64,000 bases of DNA, taken from NCBI RefSeq assembly GCF_004006535.1, contig NZ_RLIH01000007.1:35928-99927 (forward strand), written 5' to 3'. Origin of the DNA: Anaerosphaera multitolerans. Lineage in GTDB: Bacteria; Bacillota; Clostridia; Tissierellales; Peptoniphilaceae. Positions 25,906-35,367 of this stretch are shown here, in pieces (position 1 is the stretch's first letter; every line of letters starts with the position of its first letter). Under the pieces are notes generated by a model. The model had not been told where the DNA came from. It saw only the letters and a program-made list of their open reading frames with translations, and ran no database searches. A program made the translations under genes and the position numbers.

Positions 25906-25919
25906 TTAGGAGGATAAAA

Positions 25920-26825
25920 ATGAAAAAGAAATTATATTTATTAGCAAGTATTTTATTAGTAATTGGAATATTAACAGCATGCGGAAGTAATAAGGGAAGC
26001 GGCAATAATAATGCAAGTGGTAACAATAGTGGTAATGAAGCCAAAGAAGCTAAACAGACTTTTGATGTTCAAAAGGTGGAAGTAACTCCTACAGAACTTA
26101 CAGGTGAAAACATAGATAGAATTAAGGAAAAGGGAGAAATTGTACTTGGTACATCAGCTGAATATCCACCTTATGAGTGGCATATAATAGATGGTGCGGA
26201 AGATGAAATCGTGGGTGTGGACCTTGAAATAGCTAAGGTAGTAGCTGAAAAACTAGGTGTGGAATTAAAAGTAAGCGATATGCAATTTGACGGACTGCTT
26301 GCGGCGCTTCAGACAGGAGATATTGACTTTGTTATAGCGGGTATGGTTATTACCGAAACTAGAAAACAGGCGGCTGATTTTTCAGAACCTTACTTTGAAC
26401 AAGGTCAGGACATAGTTATTAAAAAGGTAGATGAGGATAAGTTTAAGACTATTGATGACTTAGCCGGAAAGAAAATTGGAGTTCAATTGGGAACTACTCA
26501 ACAGGAATATGCGGAAGCTAACTTTGACGCTGAGATTGTGGCTATTCCAAATAACAACAATATGATTATGGAACTTAAAAATGGTTCCCTAGATGCTGTT
26601 TTTATGACTAATTACCCTGCAGAGCAATTTAGAAGTAGAAGTCCTGAAGATTTAATGGTAGTTGACTTTGATATTCCTAATGAAGACGGTTCAGGAATTG
26701 CAGTTAAAAAAGGAAATTCCGATTTACTGGCAGTTATGAATGAAGCAGTGGAGGAAATTAAAGCTGCAAATGCCATTGAAAGTTGGTTTGATACGTTTAT
26801 GAAGTTATCTGAAGAAACAGAGTAA
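25920..26825 (+). CDS. Amino acid ABC transporter substrate-binding lipoprotein
   Basis: A 301-residue lipoprotein with the signal MKKKLYLLASILL and lipobox LTAC (about 18-21), followed by a Gly/Asn-rich linker. The mature protein is a family 3 amino acid binding protein: LGTSAEYPPYEW, GVDLEIAKVVAEKLG, LLAALQTGDIDFVIAGM, TETRKQAADFSEPY with the carboxylate-binding arginine, and KIGVQLGTTQQEYA. Ligand unknown; it differs enough from the T-box-controlled protein to bind something else. Start ATG 25920 follows AGGAGGATAAA. A terminator-like hairpin after the gene should make it more abundant than its permease. Confidence 0.92.
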   Translation: MKKKLYLLASILLVIGILTACGSNKGSGNNNASGNNSGNEAKEAKQTFDVQKVEVTPTELTGENIDRIKEKGEIVLGTSAEYPPYEWHIIDGAEDEIVGVDLEIAKVVAEKLGVELKVSDMQFDGLLAALQTGDIDFVIAGMVITETRKQAADFSEPYFEQGQDIVIKKVDEDKFKTIDDLAGKKIGVQLGTTQQEYAEANFDAEIVAIPNNNNMIMELKNGSLDAVFMTNYPAEQFRSRSPEDLMVVDFDIPNEDGSGIAVKKGNSDLLAVMNEAVEEIKAANAIESWFDTFMKLSEETE

Positions 26826-26853
26826 AAAAGTTCCCTGATTCAGGGAATTTTTT
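26824..26853 (+). terminator. Attenuating hairpin between binding protein and permease genes
   Basis: AAAAAAGTTCCCT / AGGGAATTTTTT with a small loop is a full intrinsic-terminator pattern placed inside the operon. It would lower expression of permease and ATPase relative to the binding protein. Confidence 0.75.
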
Positions 26854-26867
26854 GTAGGAGGTATTAC

Positions 26868-27545
26868 ATGGGATTTATTGAAAGCCAGATAGCTTTTATA
26901 AAACAATATGGAATTGCATATCTACTAGGTGTGAGAACAACTCTGATGTTGTCCTTAATAGGCGTTGTATTTGGATTTTTACTTGGAATAATTATTTGTC
27001 TAATGAGAATGAGTAAGAATAAAGTTTTTTCTTTTTTCGGTTCGGCCTATGTAGAAATTATTAGAGGTACACCAATGATGGTTCAACTATTATTGATTTA
27101 CTTCGGACTTAGAAGTAAAATTCCGCCAAGTTTGGAATTGTTAAAGAATCAAATCCTACTTTGTTCCGTTGCAATTTGTATAAATGCTGCAGCTTATATT
27201 GCAGAGTTAATTAGAGGCGGTATAGAATCTGTGGACAAAGGTCAGTTTGAAGCTGGAAGATGTCTAGGACTTAGTGAAAAACAAACTATGAAGGCAATAA
27301 TATTTCCACAGGCCCTTAAAAATATACTTCCGTCATTGGGCAATGAATTTATAGCACTTATAAAGGAAACGGCAATAGTTTTAAATGTGGGAGTGGCGGA
27401 TTTAACCTATATGGGAAATGTAATTAAAGGAACTACCTTTGAGGTATTTAGACCCTTAATGTACGCTGCCATCCTTTACTTTATAATGACTTTCAGCCTT
27501 TCAAAATTAATGAATAAATTTGAAAGGAGACTTGCAAATGATTAA
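26868..27545 (+). CDS. Amino acid ABC transporter permease
   Basis: A 225-residue permease with the motif [16 protein letters not shown], and the EAA loop [23 protein letters not shown]. It has about five hydrophobic segments. It overlaps the ATPase gene by eight bases, a sign of translational coupling, and serves the binding protein encoded just upstream. Confidence 0.93.
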   Translation: MGFIESQIAFIKQYGIAYLLGVRTTLMLSLIGVVFGFLLGIIICLMRMSKNKVFSFFGSAYVEIIRGTPMMVQLLLIYFGLRSKIPPSLELLKNQILLCSVAICINAAAYIAELIRGGIESVDKGQFEAGRCLGLSEKQTMKAIIFPQALKNILPSLGNEFIALIKETAIVLNVGVADLTYMGNVIKGTTFEVFRPLMYAAILYFIMTFSLSKLMNKFERRLAND

Positions 27546-28260
27546 AGTTACAAATTTGGAAAAGAGTTTTGGAGATTTAAAGGTTCTTAAGGGGATTAAT
27601 CAGGAGATAGATGACGGAGAGGTTCTAGTTGTTATAGGTCCCAGCGGTTCCGGGAAATCTACATTTTTAAGATGTTTGAATTTACTTGAAGTTCCTACGG
27701 GAGGAAATATTTACTTTGACGGAATTGACATTACCGATAAAAATACTAATATAGATAAAATCAGAGAAAAAATGGGCATGGTATTTCAGTCATTTAATCT
27801 TTTTCCCCATAAGAGTATTATAGAAAATATAACCTTAGCTCCAATGATGGTAAGGGGACTTAGTAAGGAAGAGGCTGAAGAAAAAGCTATGGAGCTTTTA
27901 AAAAGAGTAGGCCTTGAAGAGAAGAGAGATACTTACCCCAAAAAATTATCAGGTGGCCAGCAGCAGAGAATTGCCATAGTTAGAGCTCTTGCAATGGAGC
28001 CTAAAGTAATGCTATTTGATGAACCTACATCTGCCCTTGACCCTGAAATGGTGGGAGAGGTTTTAGATGTAATAAAGTCTTTGGCAAAAGATGGTATGAC
28101 AATGGTAATAGTAACTCATGAAATGGGTTTTGCCAAGGAAGTGGCGGACAGAGTTATATTTATGGATGATGGACTAATAGTTGAAGAAAACACTCCTTTG
28201 GAATTGTTTAACAATCCTCAGGAAGATAGGACAAAGAACTTTTTAAGTAAGATATTATAA
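27538..28260 (+). CDS. Amino acid ABC transporter ATPase
   Basis: A 240-residue ATPase with Walker [13 protein letters not shown]-loop MVFQSFNLF, signature [15 protein letters not shown], Walker [13 protein letters not shown] and [12 protein letters not shown] choose ATG 27538, which has AAAGGAGA at good distance and overlaps the permease stop; the earlier candidate adds six residues. It is the last gene of the second amino acid ABC operon. Confidence 0.95.
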   Translation: MIKVTNLEKSFGDLKVLKGINQEIDDGEVLVVIGPSGSGKSTFLRCLNLLEVPTGGNIYFDGIDITDKNTNIDKIREKMGMVFQSFNLFPHKSIIENITLAPMMVRGLSKEEAEEKAMELLKRVGLEEKRDTYPKKLSGGQQQRIAIVRALAMEPKVMLFDEPTSALDPEMVGEVLDVIKSLAKDGMTMVIVTHEMGFAKEVADRVIFMDDGLIVEENTPLELFNNPQEDRTKNFLSKIL

Positions 28261-28271
28261 TTTTATAAGAT

Positions 28272-28314
28272 AAATAAAACCCCCTTCTTTACAGTTGGGG
28301 GCTATTTTTATTCT
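28272..28314. terminator. Bidirectional terminator
   Basis: CCCCC and GGGGG arms are extended by A-rich and T-rich flanks (AATAAAA / TATTTTTATT) between convergent genes. Confidence 0.8.
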
Positions 28315-28961
28315 TTAATTTTATAACCTGTATTAGGCATTAATTTCTTTTCTAAATATCCAAGTAGAAGATCTGACATTATTGCCATTAGTGCCGTTGG
28401 TAAAGCTCCTGCCAATATTATGGCATATCCGTGAGCTACGTTTACGCCTCTTGAAATAATATCTCCAAGACCTCCTGCTCCAATAAAAGTACCTATTGCA
28501 GTAACTCCTATGGCAACTACCAGTGCATTTCTAATTCCTCCCATAATTACTGAAAGACATAGAGGAAGTTCAACTTTAACAATGCTTTGCATCCTAGTCA
28601 TTCCCATTCCTTGAGCTGCATCAATAATGTCGGGGCTTATGGAATTTATACCTGTAGTAGTGTTTTTTAAAATCGGTAGCAAGCTATATAAAAACACAGC
28701 CATAATTACGGTATTTGAGCCTATACCCATGGCAAGCATTAATATTGCCAGCAGTGCAAGGGAAGGAATAGTCTGAAGTACATTGGCAAATCCTATTATA
28801 GTATTGGAAAGCTTGTACCTTTTAGATATAAAAAACCCGAGGGGTATTCCTACAATAGCTGCAATTAAAACTCCATAAATGGATATTAAAAAATGTCTTA
28901 CAAACTGCTCCATAACATAGGAACTGTTTATGGAATAATAGGTGATCATATCCTTAATCAT
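28308..28961 (-). CDS. opuCD: OpuC-type quaternary-amine ABC transporter permease (second permease)
   Basis: A 217-residue permease of the glycine betaine/carnitine/choline family, with about six hydrophobic segments and the EAA-type loop DIIDAAQGMGMTRMQSIVKVELP. GIPLGFFISKR and IGAGGLGDIISRGVN are typical. It starts with an ATGA overlap to the binding-protein gene and is the last of four genes. The complex takes up compatible solutes against osmotic stress, or quaternary amines for metabolism. Confidence 0.9.
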   Translation of the reverse strand: MIKDMITYYSINSSYVMEQFVRHFLISIYGVLIAAIVGIPLGFFISKRYKLSNTIIGFANVLQTIPSLALLAILMLAMGIGSNTVIMAVFLYSLLPILKNTTTGINSISPDIIDAAQGMGMTRMQSIVKVELPLCLSVIMGGIRNALVVAIGVTAIGTFIGAGGLGDIISRGVNVAHGYAIILAGALPTALMAIMSDLLLGYLEKKLMPNTGYKIKE

Positions 28962-29878
28962 AAATTCACCTCATTTTCAAAATAATTCTTTTCCTCTAGG
29001 AACTCCTTGGCGATTATTTTAGGCTCAACTAAATCTTCATCGCCTTCCCTGTTCATTTTTTGCATATCTTCTGAAGAAATCTTATTAGATAGCACTTTAA
29101 ATATCTTATCTAACTCAGGATGATTTTCTATTAATGTCTTTGATGCAACGGGAGAGCAGTCGTATGCAGGAAAAAGCATTTTATCATCTTCCAACAGAAC
29201 CAAATCGTAAGAATTAATTCTGCCGTCAGTGGAGTATCCTAAAACTACATCCATCTCTCCATTGTTAATGGCAGAGTATACAAGGCCTATTTCCATAGGA
29301 TAGATTTTATTAAAGGAAAAGTTATAAATTTTTTTAAAATCTTCATATCCATCTCCCTTTCTATCCATCCAGGAAATATCGACTCCAACTTTAATAGAGT
29401 CCTTTAAAGCTTCAAGATCGGAAACAGTTTTAATGTTATTTTCCTCTGCAAACTTTCTGGAAACCATAAAGGCGTAGGTATTTTCAAAACCATAGGAATC
29501 GTACCATATTCTATTATATCTGCTTAAATATTCTTCCTTACAGATTTCAAGGGCCTCTTTAGGATCCTTTACAGGCTCCAAGGCAAGTTCACCCGTAAGG
29601 GAAGTTCCCGTATACATACCGCTACTTACATTGACTTCGTTTTTTAACATTGCAGTATGAATAAGAGTTGTGGAACCTAAATTGTTTATTAAACTGACAT
29701 TTAAATCAGTATGATGTTCTGTCATCTGCTTTAAAATTTCAGCAAGTACTTGTCTTTCAGTAGTATTCCCTGATGCGATTACCACATCTTTCTTGACATC
29801 TCCGCCAAGTCCGGGGAAAGTACAACTTGTAAGTAATACTGCACAAAGTATAATTAAAATCGCTTTTTTAAGCTTCAA
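28958..29878 (-). CDS. opuCC: OpuC-type quaternary-amine binding lipoprotein
   Basis: A 306-residue lipoprotein with signal MKLKKAILIILCAVLL and lipobox LTSC. The mature part is an OpuAC-type binding protein: VVIASGNTTERQVLAEIL, LINNLGSTTLIHTAM, YSRYNRIWYDSYGFENTYA-like aromatic region and DVVLGYSTDGRI. Aromatic residues such as W158-like in SWMDRKG may form the cation-binding box, but this is not certain. Start is TTG 29878, with AGGAGG upstream, overlapping the end of the permease gene by 11 bases. Confidence 0.9.
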   Translation of the reverse strand: MKLKKAILIILCAVLLTSCTFPGLGGDVKKDVVIASGNTTERQVLAEILKQMTEHHTDLNVSLINNLGSTTLIHTAMLKNEVNVSSGMYTGTSLTGELALEPVKDPKEALEICKEEYLSRYNRIWYDSYGFENTYAFMVSRKFAEENNIKTVSDLEALKDSIKVGVDISWMDRKGDGYEDFKKIYNFSFNKIYPMEIGLVYSAINNGEMDVVLGYSTDGRINSYDLVLLEDDKMLFPAYDCSPVASKTLIENHPELDKIFKVLSNKISSEDMQKMNREGDEDLVEPKIIAKEFLEEKNYFENEVNL

Positions 29879-30512
29879 CTACATCGCCTCCTGACTTTTT
29901 ATAAGGAGACATTCGGGCTTCTAATTTTCCAAGGAAAAAGTCGCAGAGAAGCGCCATTAAAGTTACAGGTATAGTACCCCAAATAATCATTGGAGGTATA
30001 TAGTTTTGCAGACCTGTAAATATAAAATCTCCCAATCCGCCTGCTCCAATATAAGAAGCTAAAGTAGTCCAAGCTATTACATAGACTGCAGACAGTCTAA
30101 TCCCACTCATAATAACAGGCATGGCCATTGGAATTTTCACCTCAAACAGTACCTGTCTTTCAGTCATACCCATTCCCTTAGCAGCATCAACAGTATTTGC
30201 ATCTACTCCAACAATTCCAAGATAGGTATTCCTTAAAATTGGAAGCAGGGAGTAAATAAACAATGCAATTACAGCAGGCAGTTTTCCAACTCCAATAATG
30301 GTCATAATTGACAAAAGTGCAAAGGAGGGGATTGTTTGCAGTACGGAAGCTATAGTCATTACTACCTTTGAAGCAATTTTAGATTTAGAAATTGCAATTC
30401 CAATAGGGACGGCAACTACTACGCCTAAAACTAAAGCTATAGCTGCAATAAAAAGGTGTTCGCCTGATTTGCTTATTATTTTCATATAGTTTTCCAATAA
30501 GAAATTAAGCAT
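29868..30512 (-). CDS. opuCB: OpuC-type quaternary-amine ABC transporter permease (first permease)
   Basis: A 214-residue permease, paralogous to the second permease of this operon: VPIGIAISKSK, VLQTIPSFALLSIM, NTVDAAKGMGMTERQVLFEVKIP and IGAGGLGDFIFTGLQ. I choose ATG 30512, which overlaps the ATPase stop by eight bases and has AGAAGGTGA in front; a start at 30533 would add seven residues without a ribosome site. Confidence 0.9.
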   Translation of the reverse strand: MLNFLLENYMKIISKSGEHLFIAAIALVLGVVVAVPIGIAISKSKIASKVVMTIASVLQTIPSFALLSIMTIIGVGKLPAVIALFIYSLLPILRNTYLGIVGVDANTVDAAKGMGMTERQVLFEVKIPMAMPVIMSGIRLSAVYVIAWTTLASYIGAGGLGDFIFTGLQNYIPPMIIWGTIPVTLMALLCDFFLGKLEARMSPYKKSGGDVVEA

Positions 30513-31701
30513 TAGAATCACCTTCTGCCTCATTTAACAATTCCACTACATCGGAAAAATCATCGTGAATATCTTCTGAATCATCATCTTCACTCCAGAT
30601 ATTAGTATATATAATGTCTACAATAGAAGCTCTTGTTACAATTCCAACTAATTTATTTTCATCATTAACCACAGGCAAGTTTTTAACTTTTAAAACATAA
30701 AACTGATGAATGGCCTCAATGATTTTAGTATCATTTGGAATTGATACTGCTTCTGTCATAATATCTCTCATTTGCGGATTTCTTCTTCCGACTTTTCCAA
30801 GGTCAAATATACCTACAACTCCTTTTAAATAGCTGTCCTTGTCAGTTATAAAAAGAGTATCTACACGCTTTTCTCTCATAAGATTAATTGCCTCATAGGC
30901 AGTCTTATCCTCTTCAATAGAGACAGGATTTTTAATCATTATGGTTTCAACGGTATTATAGGAAGTTTTAGCTTCATTTAATTTTTCTTCTCCCAGTAAG
31001 TTCTTCACATAATCATTTGCCGGATACTTTAAAATATTTTCAGGAGTATCATATTGGATTACATGACCTTTGTCCATTATTACAATTTTATCTCCTAGAG
31101 TAAGTGCTTCGTTAATATCATGAGTTACAAAGACTATAGTCTTTCCCAACTCATATTGAAGTTTTTTTACCAGCTTTTGCAGTGAGTCTCTAGTTATTGG
31201 GTCCAGCGCTCCAAAGGGCTCGTCCATTAAAATAATGTCCTGATCTGCCGCAAGAGCTCTTAGCACTCCGATTCTCTGCTGTTGTCCACCCGATAGTTCT
31301 GAAGGATATTTTTCCAAATAATCCACGGGTAAATCCACTTTCTCTATAAGGCCTTCAGCTAAAGGTCTTAGTTTTTCTTCATCCCATTTTAAAAGTCTGG
31401 GAACCATTACAATATTGTCGTAAATGGTCATATGAGGCATAAGTCCGATTTGCTGGATTACATAGCCTATTTTCCTTCTTAAGTCCACCGGATTTAATGA
31501 CATAATATTATTTCCATCAATAATTAATTCGCCACTTGTGGGCTCATTCATTCTGTTAATCATTCTCATACATGTGGTCTTTCCCGAACCGGAGGTACCT
31601 ATGAAACAAACAAATTCACCCTTTTCAATTTTAATACTCACATCTTCACAGGCAATTTGGTTTCCGGGATAGACCTTTGAAACATTTTTAAATTCAATCA
31701 T
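30505..31701 (-). CDS. opuCA: OpuC-type quaternary-amine ABC transporter ATPase with CBS domains
   Basis: A 398-residue ATPase. The nucleotide-binding domain has Walker A GTSGSGKTTCM, IGYVIQQIGLMPHM, signature [15 protein letters not shown], Walker B IILMDEPFGALDP and VTHDINEAL. A tandem CBS pair (about 250-370) follows, with an acidic tail (DDDSEDIHDDFSD). CBS domains in this family sense ionic strength or c-di-AMP and gate transport; an acidic tail is known to affect osmosensing in OpuA-type ATPases. It is the first gene of the four-gene minus-strand operon. Confidence 0.93.
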   Translation of the reverse strand: MIEFKNVSKVYPGNQIACEDVSIKIEKGEFVCFIGTSGSGKTTCMRMINRMNEPTSGELIIDGNNIMSLNPVDLRRKIGYVIQQIGLMPHMTIYDNIVMVPRLLKWDEEKLRPLAEGLIEKVDLPVDYLEKYPSELSGGQQQRIGVLRALAADQDIILMDEPFGALDPITRDSLQKLVKKLQYELGKTIVFVTHDINEALTLGDKIVIMDKGHVIQYDTPENILKYPANDYVKNLLGEEKLNEAKTSYNTVETIMIKNPVSIEEDKTAYEAINLMREKRVDTLFITDKDSYLKGVVGIFDLGKVGRRNPQMRDIMTEAVSIPNDTKIIEAIHQFYVLKVKNLPVVNDENKLVGIVTRASIVDIIYTNIWSEDDDSEDIHDDFSDVVELLNEAEGDSNA

Positions 31702-31761
31702 AGTTATTTCCTTTCTTAAAATTCAAGTGCAATAACTTTAAGTGTTAAATATACACGTTTA

Positions 31762-31790
31762 AGTATACCAAAAAATAGGAACCATTTCAA
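31762..31790 (-). promoter_or_regulatory. Promoter of the opuC operon
   Basis: On the minus strand TTGAAA (31790-31785) and TATACT (31767-31762) are spaced by 17 bases, with a leader of about 55 bases before opuCA. Confidence 0.7.
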
Positions 31791-32058
31791 AAAGACTAAG
31801 TTTAAAGTCCTGATTTAACATAGTAGCTTGGGAAAGACAGAGGAAAAACATTGGAACACATCAAAAAAACACTTCAGTTCTCAAAAATGAGGTATATTAA
31901 TAATAGAAAGTAAATTATATGTAAATTATTGTAAACGATATGTAAAATGAATTTTAACTTTTTCAACTATACTTTTTAATCAATTCAATTAACACTGCGA
32001 ATTATTGTAGAAATTTCTAAAGATTTAAGCTATTAAAATTTAATAATAGGAGGTAAGT
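31791..32058. other. Divergent intergenic region upstream of the aconitase-like gene
   Basis: AT-rich, no gene. For the rightward aconitase operon I see TATACT near 31969 without a proper -35 and a weak TTCAGT/TATTAA pair near 31880, which suggests activator dependence. The aconitase-like ribosome site AGGAGGT ends the region. Confidence 0.35.
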
Positions 32059-34302
32059 ATGAAAGTTTTTGACCATGGAGTTTGTTGGGAGAATGGAGAC
32101 CTCAAAAAAACTTCAGATACTGACACAATAAAATCTGGCCGGAAGAAAACGATGTCCTACAAAATTTTAAATAATCACAATAAATCTAAAGATGAAACTC
32201 ATTTAAAACTTAAATTTGATTATTTAACTTCCCATGACATTACATATGTAAATATTATACAGACTGCTCGAGCAAGTGGTTTAAAAAGATTTTCAATTCC
32301 CTATGTATTGACTAATTGTCATAACAGTTTAAATGCTACAGGAGGGACGATAAATGAAGATGATCACGTATTTGCTCTTTCAGCAGCAAAAAAATACGGA
32401 GGAATTTGTGTTCCGGCTCACCAAGCTGTTATTCACCAGTATATGAGAGAGGAAATGGCCGGCGGTGGAAAAATGATTTTAGGTTCTGATAGCCACACAA
32501 GATATGGGGCTTTGGGGACTATGGCTATTGGTGAAGGTGGAGGAGAATTAGTAAAACAGCTTTTAGGTTATACCTATGACATAGATTATCCTGAGGTTGT
32601 AGCCGTTGTTTTAAGAGGAAAACCAAAGGATTTTGTTGGACCGATGGATGTTGCTCTAACTATTATCAAAGAGGTATTTGAAAATAAATTTGTTAAAAAT
32701 TCCATAATGGAGTTTATAGGAGATGGAATAGATAATTTATCTGTGGAGTTTCGTAATGGCATAGACGTTATGTCCACTGAAACTACATGTTTAAGTACGA
32801 TTTGGCAAACAGACGATAAAGTTAAAAAATATTTGGAAGACCACGGAAGAAAAGATGATTACCTCTATATGGAACCGGAAGAAAAAGCCTATTATGATAG
32901 AGCTTTGGAAATAAACTTAGATGAAATTAAACCTATGATTGCTGTTCCTTTTCATCCAAGTAACGTATATTCCATTGAAGAATTTAAAGAAAATACTGAA
33001 GACATAATTCAACTTATTGAAAAAAATGCAAAAGAAATTTATTCCTCTTCAAATCTTGAAATAAATTTAAAAAAATCTATAAATGAAAGAGGGCAGCTTG
33101 AAGTGGATCAGGCTGTAGTTGCAGGATGTGCAGGTGGAAGTTTTGAAAACATTGCTGCAGTAAGAGATATTTTAAATGGAAAGTTTGTAGGTTCAAAAGG
33201 ATTGACGATGAGTGTTTATCCTGCAAGTCAGCCTATTTATTTAGACCTTGTAAATAAGGGAATAGTTTCTGATTTAATGAAATCAGGAGTAACTATGAGA
33301 AGCGCCTTTTGCGGACCGTGTTTCGGTGCAGGAGACGTTCCTCAAAATGGAGGTTTTTCCATAAGACATACGACTAGGAATTTTCCTAACAGAGAAGGTT
33401 CCAAACCTTCAGAAGGGCAATTATCCTACGTTGCCTTAATGGATTCAAAAAGTATTGCAGCAACAGTTGTAAATGAAGGTGTTCTATCTTCAGCGGAATC
33501 TCTGGACTTCTCTTTTGAGGAAAGGGAGCATATTTATGATAATTCTTCCTATAAAGCAAGAGTTTTCAACGGATTTGGAAAAGAGGACCCTAGTAGTGAA
33601 CTAATCTTAGGTCCAAATATTAAAGATTGGCCTGAATTTCAGCCGCTTAAAAGAGATCTGTTGGTAAAAATAGCTTCTTTTATTACCGATGATGTTACGA
33701 CCACCGATGAATTAATTCCATCGGGAGAAACATCTTCATATAGATCTAATCCTTTTAAATTAGCAGAATTTACATTATCAAGAAAAGATCCCGGTTATGT
33801 TGAAAGGGCAAAAAAAATAGCTGAAACATTAAATAATAAAGAAAGTCAGGATTTTATAGAATTATTAGAAAAATTAGACTTTTTTGAAAAAAATGTAAGT
33901 ATAAAATATGATATTGATTTTAAAAGCCTAACTTATGGAAGTGGAATTTATGCCAATAGACCGGGGGATGGTTCAGCTAGAGAACAGGCAGCTAGTAGTC
34001 AAAGAGTATTGGGGGGTGTTGCTAACTTTGCGTTAGATTATGCAACTAAAAGGTATCGTTCTAATTTAATTAATTGGGGAATTATTCCTTTTATAGTAAA
34101 GGAGATACCAGAAATGAATATAGGTGATTATGTATATGTGCCTGACATTTTAAAAGCTATAAAGAACAACAAGAAATCCATAGAAGCCTATATTATTTCC
34201 AATAAAGTAAAAAGAATTATTTTGGGAGTTGGAAATTTAACAGAGGTTGAAAAGGAAATTTTAAAAAAGGGTTCATTAATAAATTATTATAATGATAATT
34301 AA
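32059..34302 (+). CDS. Aconitase-family hydratase, YbhJ type
   Basis: A 747-residue protein of the aconitase superfamily, close in length to the uncharacterised E. coli YbhJ (about 750). Three presumed [4Fe-4S] cysteines are seen in AGCAGGSFEN and AFCGPCFGAGD. Also seen are LTNCHNSL, LGSDSHTRYGALGTMAIGEGGGE, the swivel-domain junction VTTDELIPSGETSSYRSNP and SREQAASSQRVLGG-like GDGSAREQAA. Such enzymes move water and hydroxyl groups in tricarboxylates or similar acids. It leads an operon with a complete tripartite tricarboxylate transporter, so its substrate is probably the imported acid. Identity with true aconitase is doubtful because the N-terminal part is unlike AcnA. Confidence 0.85.
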   Translation: MKVFDHGVCWENGDLKKTSDTDTIKSGRKKTMSYKILNNHNKSKDETHLKLKFDYLTSHDITYVNIIQTARASGLKRFSIPYVLTNCHNSLNATGGTINEDDHVFALSAAKKYGGICVPAHQAVIHQYMREEMAGGGKMILGSDSHTRYGALGTMAIGEGGGELVKQLLGYTYDIDYPEVVAVVLRGKPKDFVGPMDVALTIIKEVFENKFVKNSIMEFIGDGIDNLSVEFRNGIDVMSTETTCLSTIWQTDDKVKKYLEDHGRKDDYLYMEPEEKAYYDRALEINLDEIKPMIAVPFHPSNVYSIEEFKENTEDIIQLIEKNAKEIYSSSNLEINLKKSINERGQLEVDQAVVAGCAGGSFENIAAVRDILNGKFVGSKGLTMSVYPASQPIYLDLVNKGIVSDLMKSGVTMRSAFCGPCFGAGDVPQNGGFSIRHTTRNFPNREGSKPSEGQLSYVALMDSKSIAATVVNEGVLSSAESLDFSFEEREHIYDNSSYKARVFNGFGKEDPSSELILGPNIKDWPEFQPLKRDLLVKIASFITDDVTTTDELIPSGETSSYRSNPFKLAEFTLSRKDPGYVERAKKIAETLNNKESQDFIELLEKLDFFEKNVSIKYDIDFKSLTYGSGIYANRPGDGSAREQAASSQRVLGGVANFALDYATKRYRSNLINWGIIPFIVKEIPEMNIGDYVYVPDILKAIKNNKKSIEAYIISNKVKRIILGVGNLTEVEKEILKKGSLINYYNDN

Positions 34303-34322
34303 CAAAATGAGGAGGAGTAAAC

Positions 34323-35339
34323 ATGAAAAAGAAAATGAAGAAAAGAATTAGTTTAATCAGTACATTAGTGTTAGTTGGTGCGTTGTTAGTAGGATGTGGA
34401 AATTCAGGTGGAAATAAGGGTAATAATGCCGCTACAAATACGGCTGATGCAGATACTGGTGCGTGGGAATTTGAAAGAAGAATTGAAATAATTTGTCCGT
34501 GGGGCGCTGGAGGAGGAGCTGATACTACATTAAGAACATTTGCTTCTGAATTAGAGAAGGAATTAAATGTACCTGTAGTTATTAACAATAAGGAAGGTGC
34601 AGGAGGAGTTACGGGTGTGGATTTTGCTATTAAACAGCCTGCAGACGGATATACCTGGTTACTAAGCACACAATCTCCAATGTTGGCGGAGATAACAGGA
34701 GTTACTGATGTACCTGTATATGAAAAGACCATTCCTGTATCACGTTTAGTTCACGATGTTAATATAATTATTGCAGGAAAAAATTCACCTTATCAAAACT
34801 TAGAAGAACTTTTAGCATATGTTGAGGAAAATCCTGGAGCTATTAAAGCCGGATGTATGTCAATTACCGGTCTTGATGGAGCTATAGTAAAACTTGTATT
34901 TGGAGATAAGGTAGAACCTGTTGCATATTCAGAAGGAGCACAAATGAACGCTGACGTAATGGGTGGTCACCTTCCAATAGCTGTAGTAGGACCTGCGGAA
35001 GTTATGGGATTGATTCAATCGGAAGATATTAAGGTATTGGCAGTATGTGCTGAAGAAAGACTTACAACTGAAGAGTTAAAAGATGTTCAATGTACGGGAG
35101 AATTGGGTATTGATGCCTTCTATGGCCCGGCAAGAGGAATTTTTGCAGTGGAAGGAACACCACAAGAAGTTATAGATGCCTTCGATGCTGCAGCTAAAAA
35201 AGCAGTTGCTACTGAAGAGTTTAAATCATGGGCTGCTTCACAGGGATTGGATCAAAGACCTGGATATTTAAACCACGAAGATTATAAAACTTGGTGGGCA
35301 GAAGAGTATGAAGGACTTAAAGAGGCTTTAGGTTCATAG
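34323..35339 (+). CDS. tctC: Tripartite tricarboxylate transporter substrate-binding lipoprotein (TctC)
   Basis: A 338-residue lipoprotein: basic start MKKKMKKR, hydrophobic stretch, lipobox LVGC (about 22-25), then a Bug/TctC fold with IEIICPWGAGGGADTTLR, VVINNKEGAGGVTGVDFA, the mid-protein VKLVFGDKVEPVAYSEGAQMNADVMGGH and GPARGIFA. It captures carboxylates outside the membrane for TctAB. Start ATG follows GAGGAGG. It lies 20 bases after the hydratase gene. Confidence 0.92.
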   Translation: MKKKMKKRISLISTLVLVGALLVGCGNSGGNKGNNAATNTADADTGAWEFERRIEIICPWGAGGGADTTLRTFASELEKELNVPVVINNKEGAGGVTGVDFAIKQPADGYTWLLSTQSPMLAEITGVTDVPVYEKTIPVSRLVHDVNIIIAGKNSPYQNLEELLAYVEENPGAIKAGCMSITGLDGAIVKLVFGDKVEPVAYSEGAQMNADVMGGHLPIAVVGPAEVMGLIQSEDIKVLAVCAEERLTTEELKDVQCTGELGIDAFYGPARGIFAVEGTPQEVIDAFDAAAKKAVATEEFKSWAASQGLDQRPGYLNHEDYKTWWAEEYEGLKEALGS

Positions 35340-35367
35340 TCTCTTAAAAAGGAGTGAATTAATACTT

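Noticed and set aside
34217..34732. A 171-codon minus-strand frame over tctC
   Set aside because: Antisense to the signal peptide and start of a clear binding protein; Pro/Asn/Ser-rich composition typical of a shadow.
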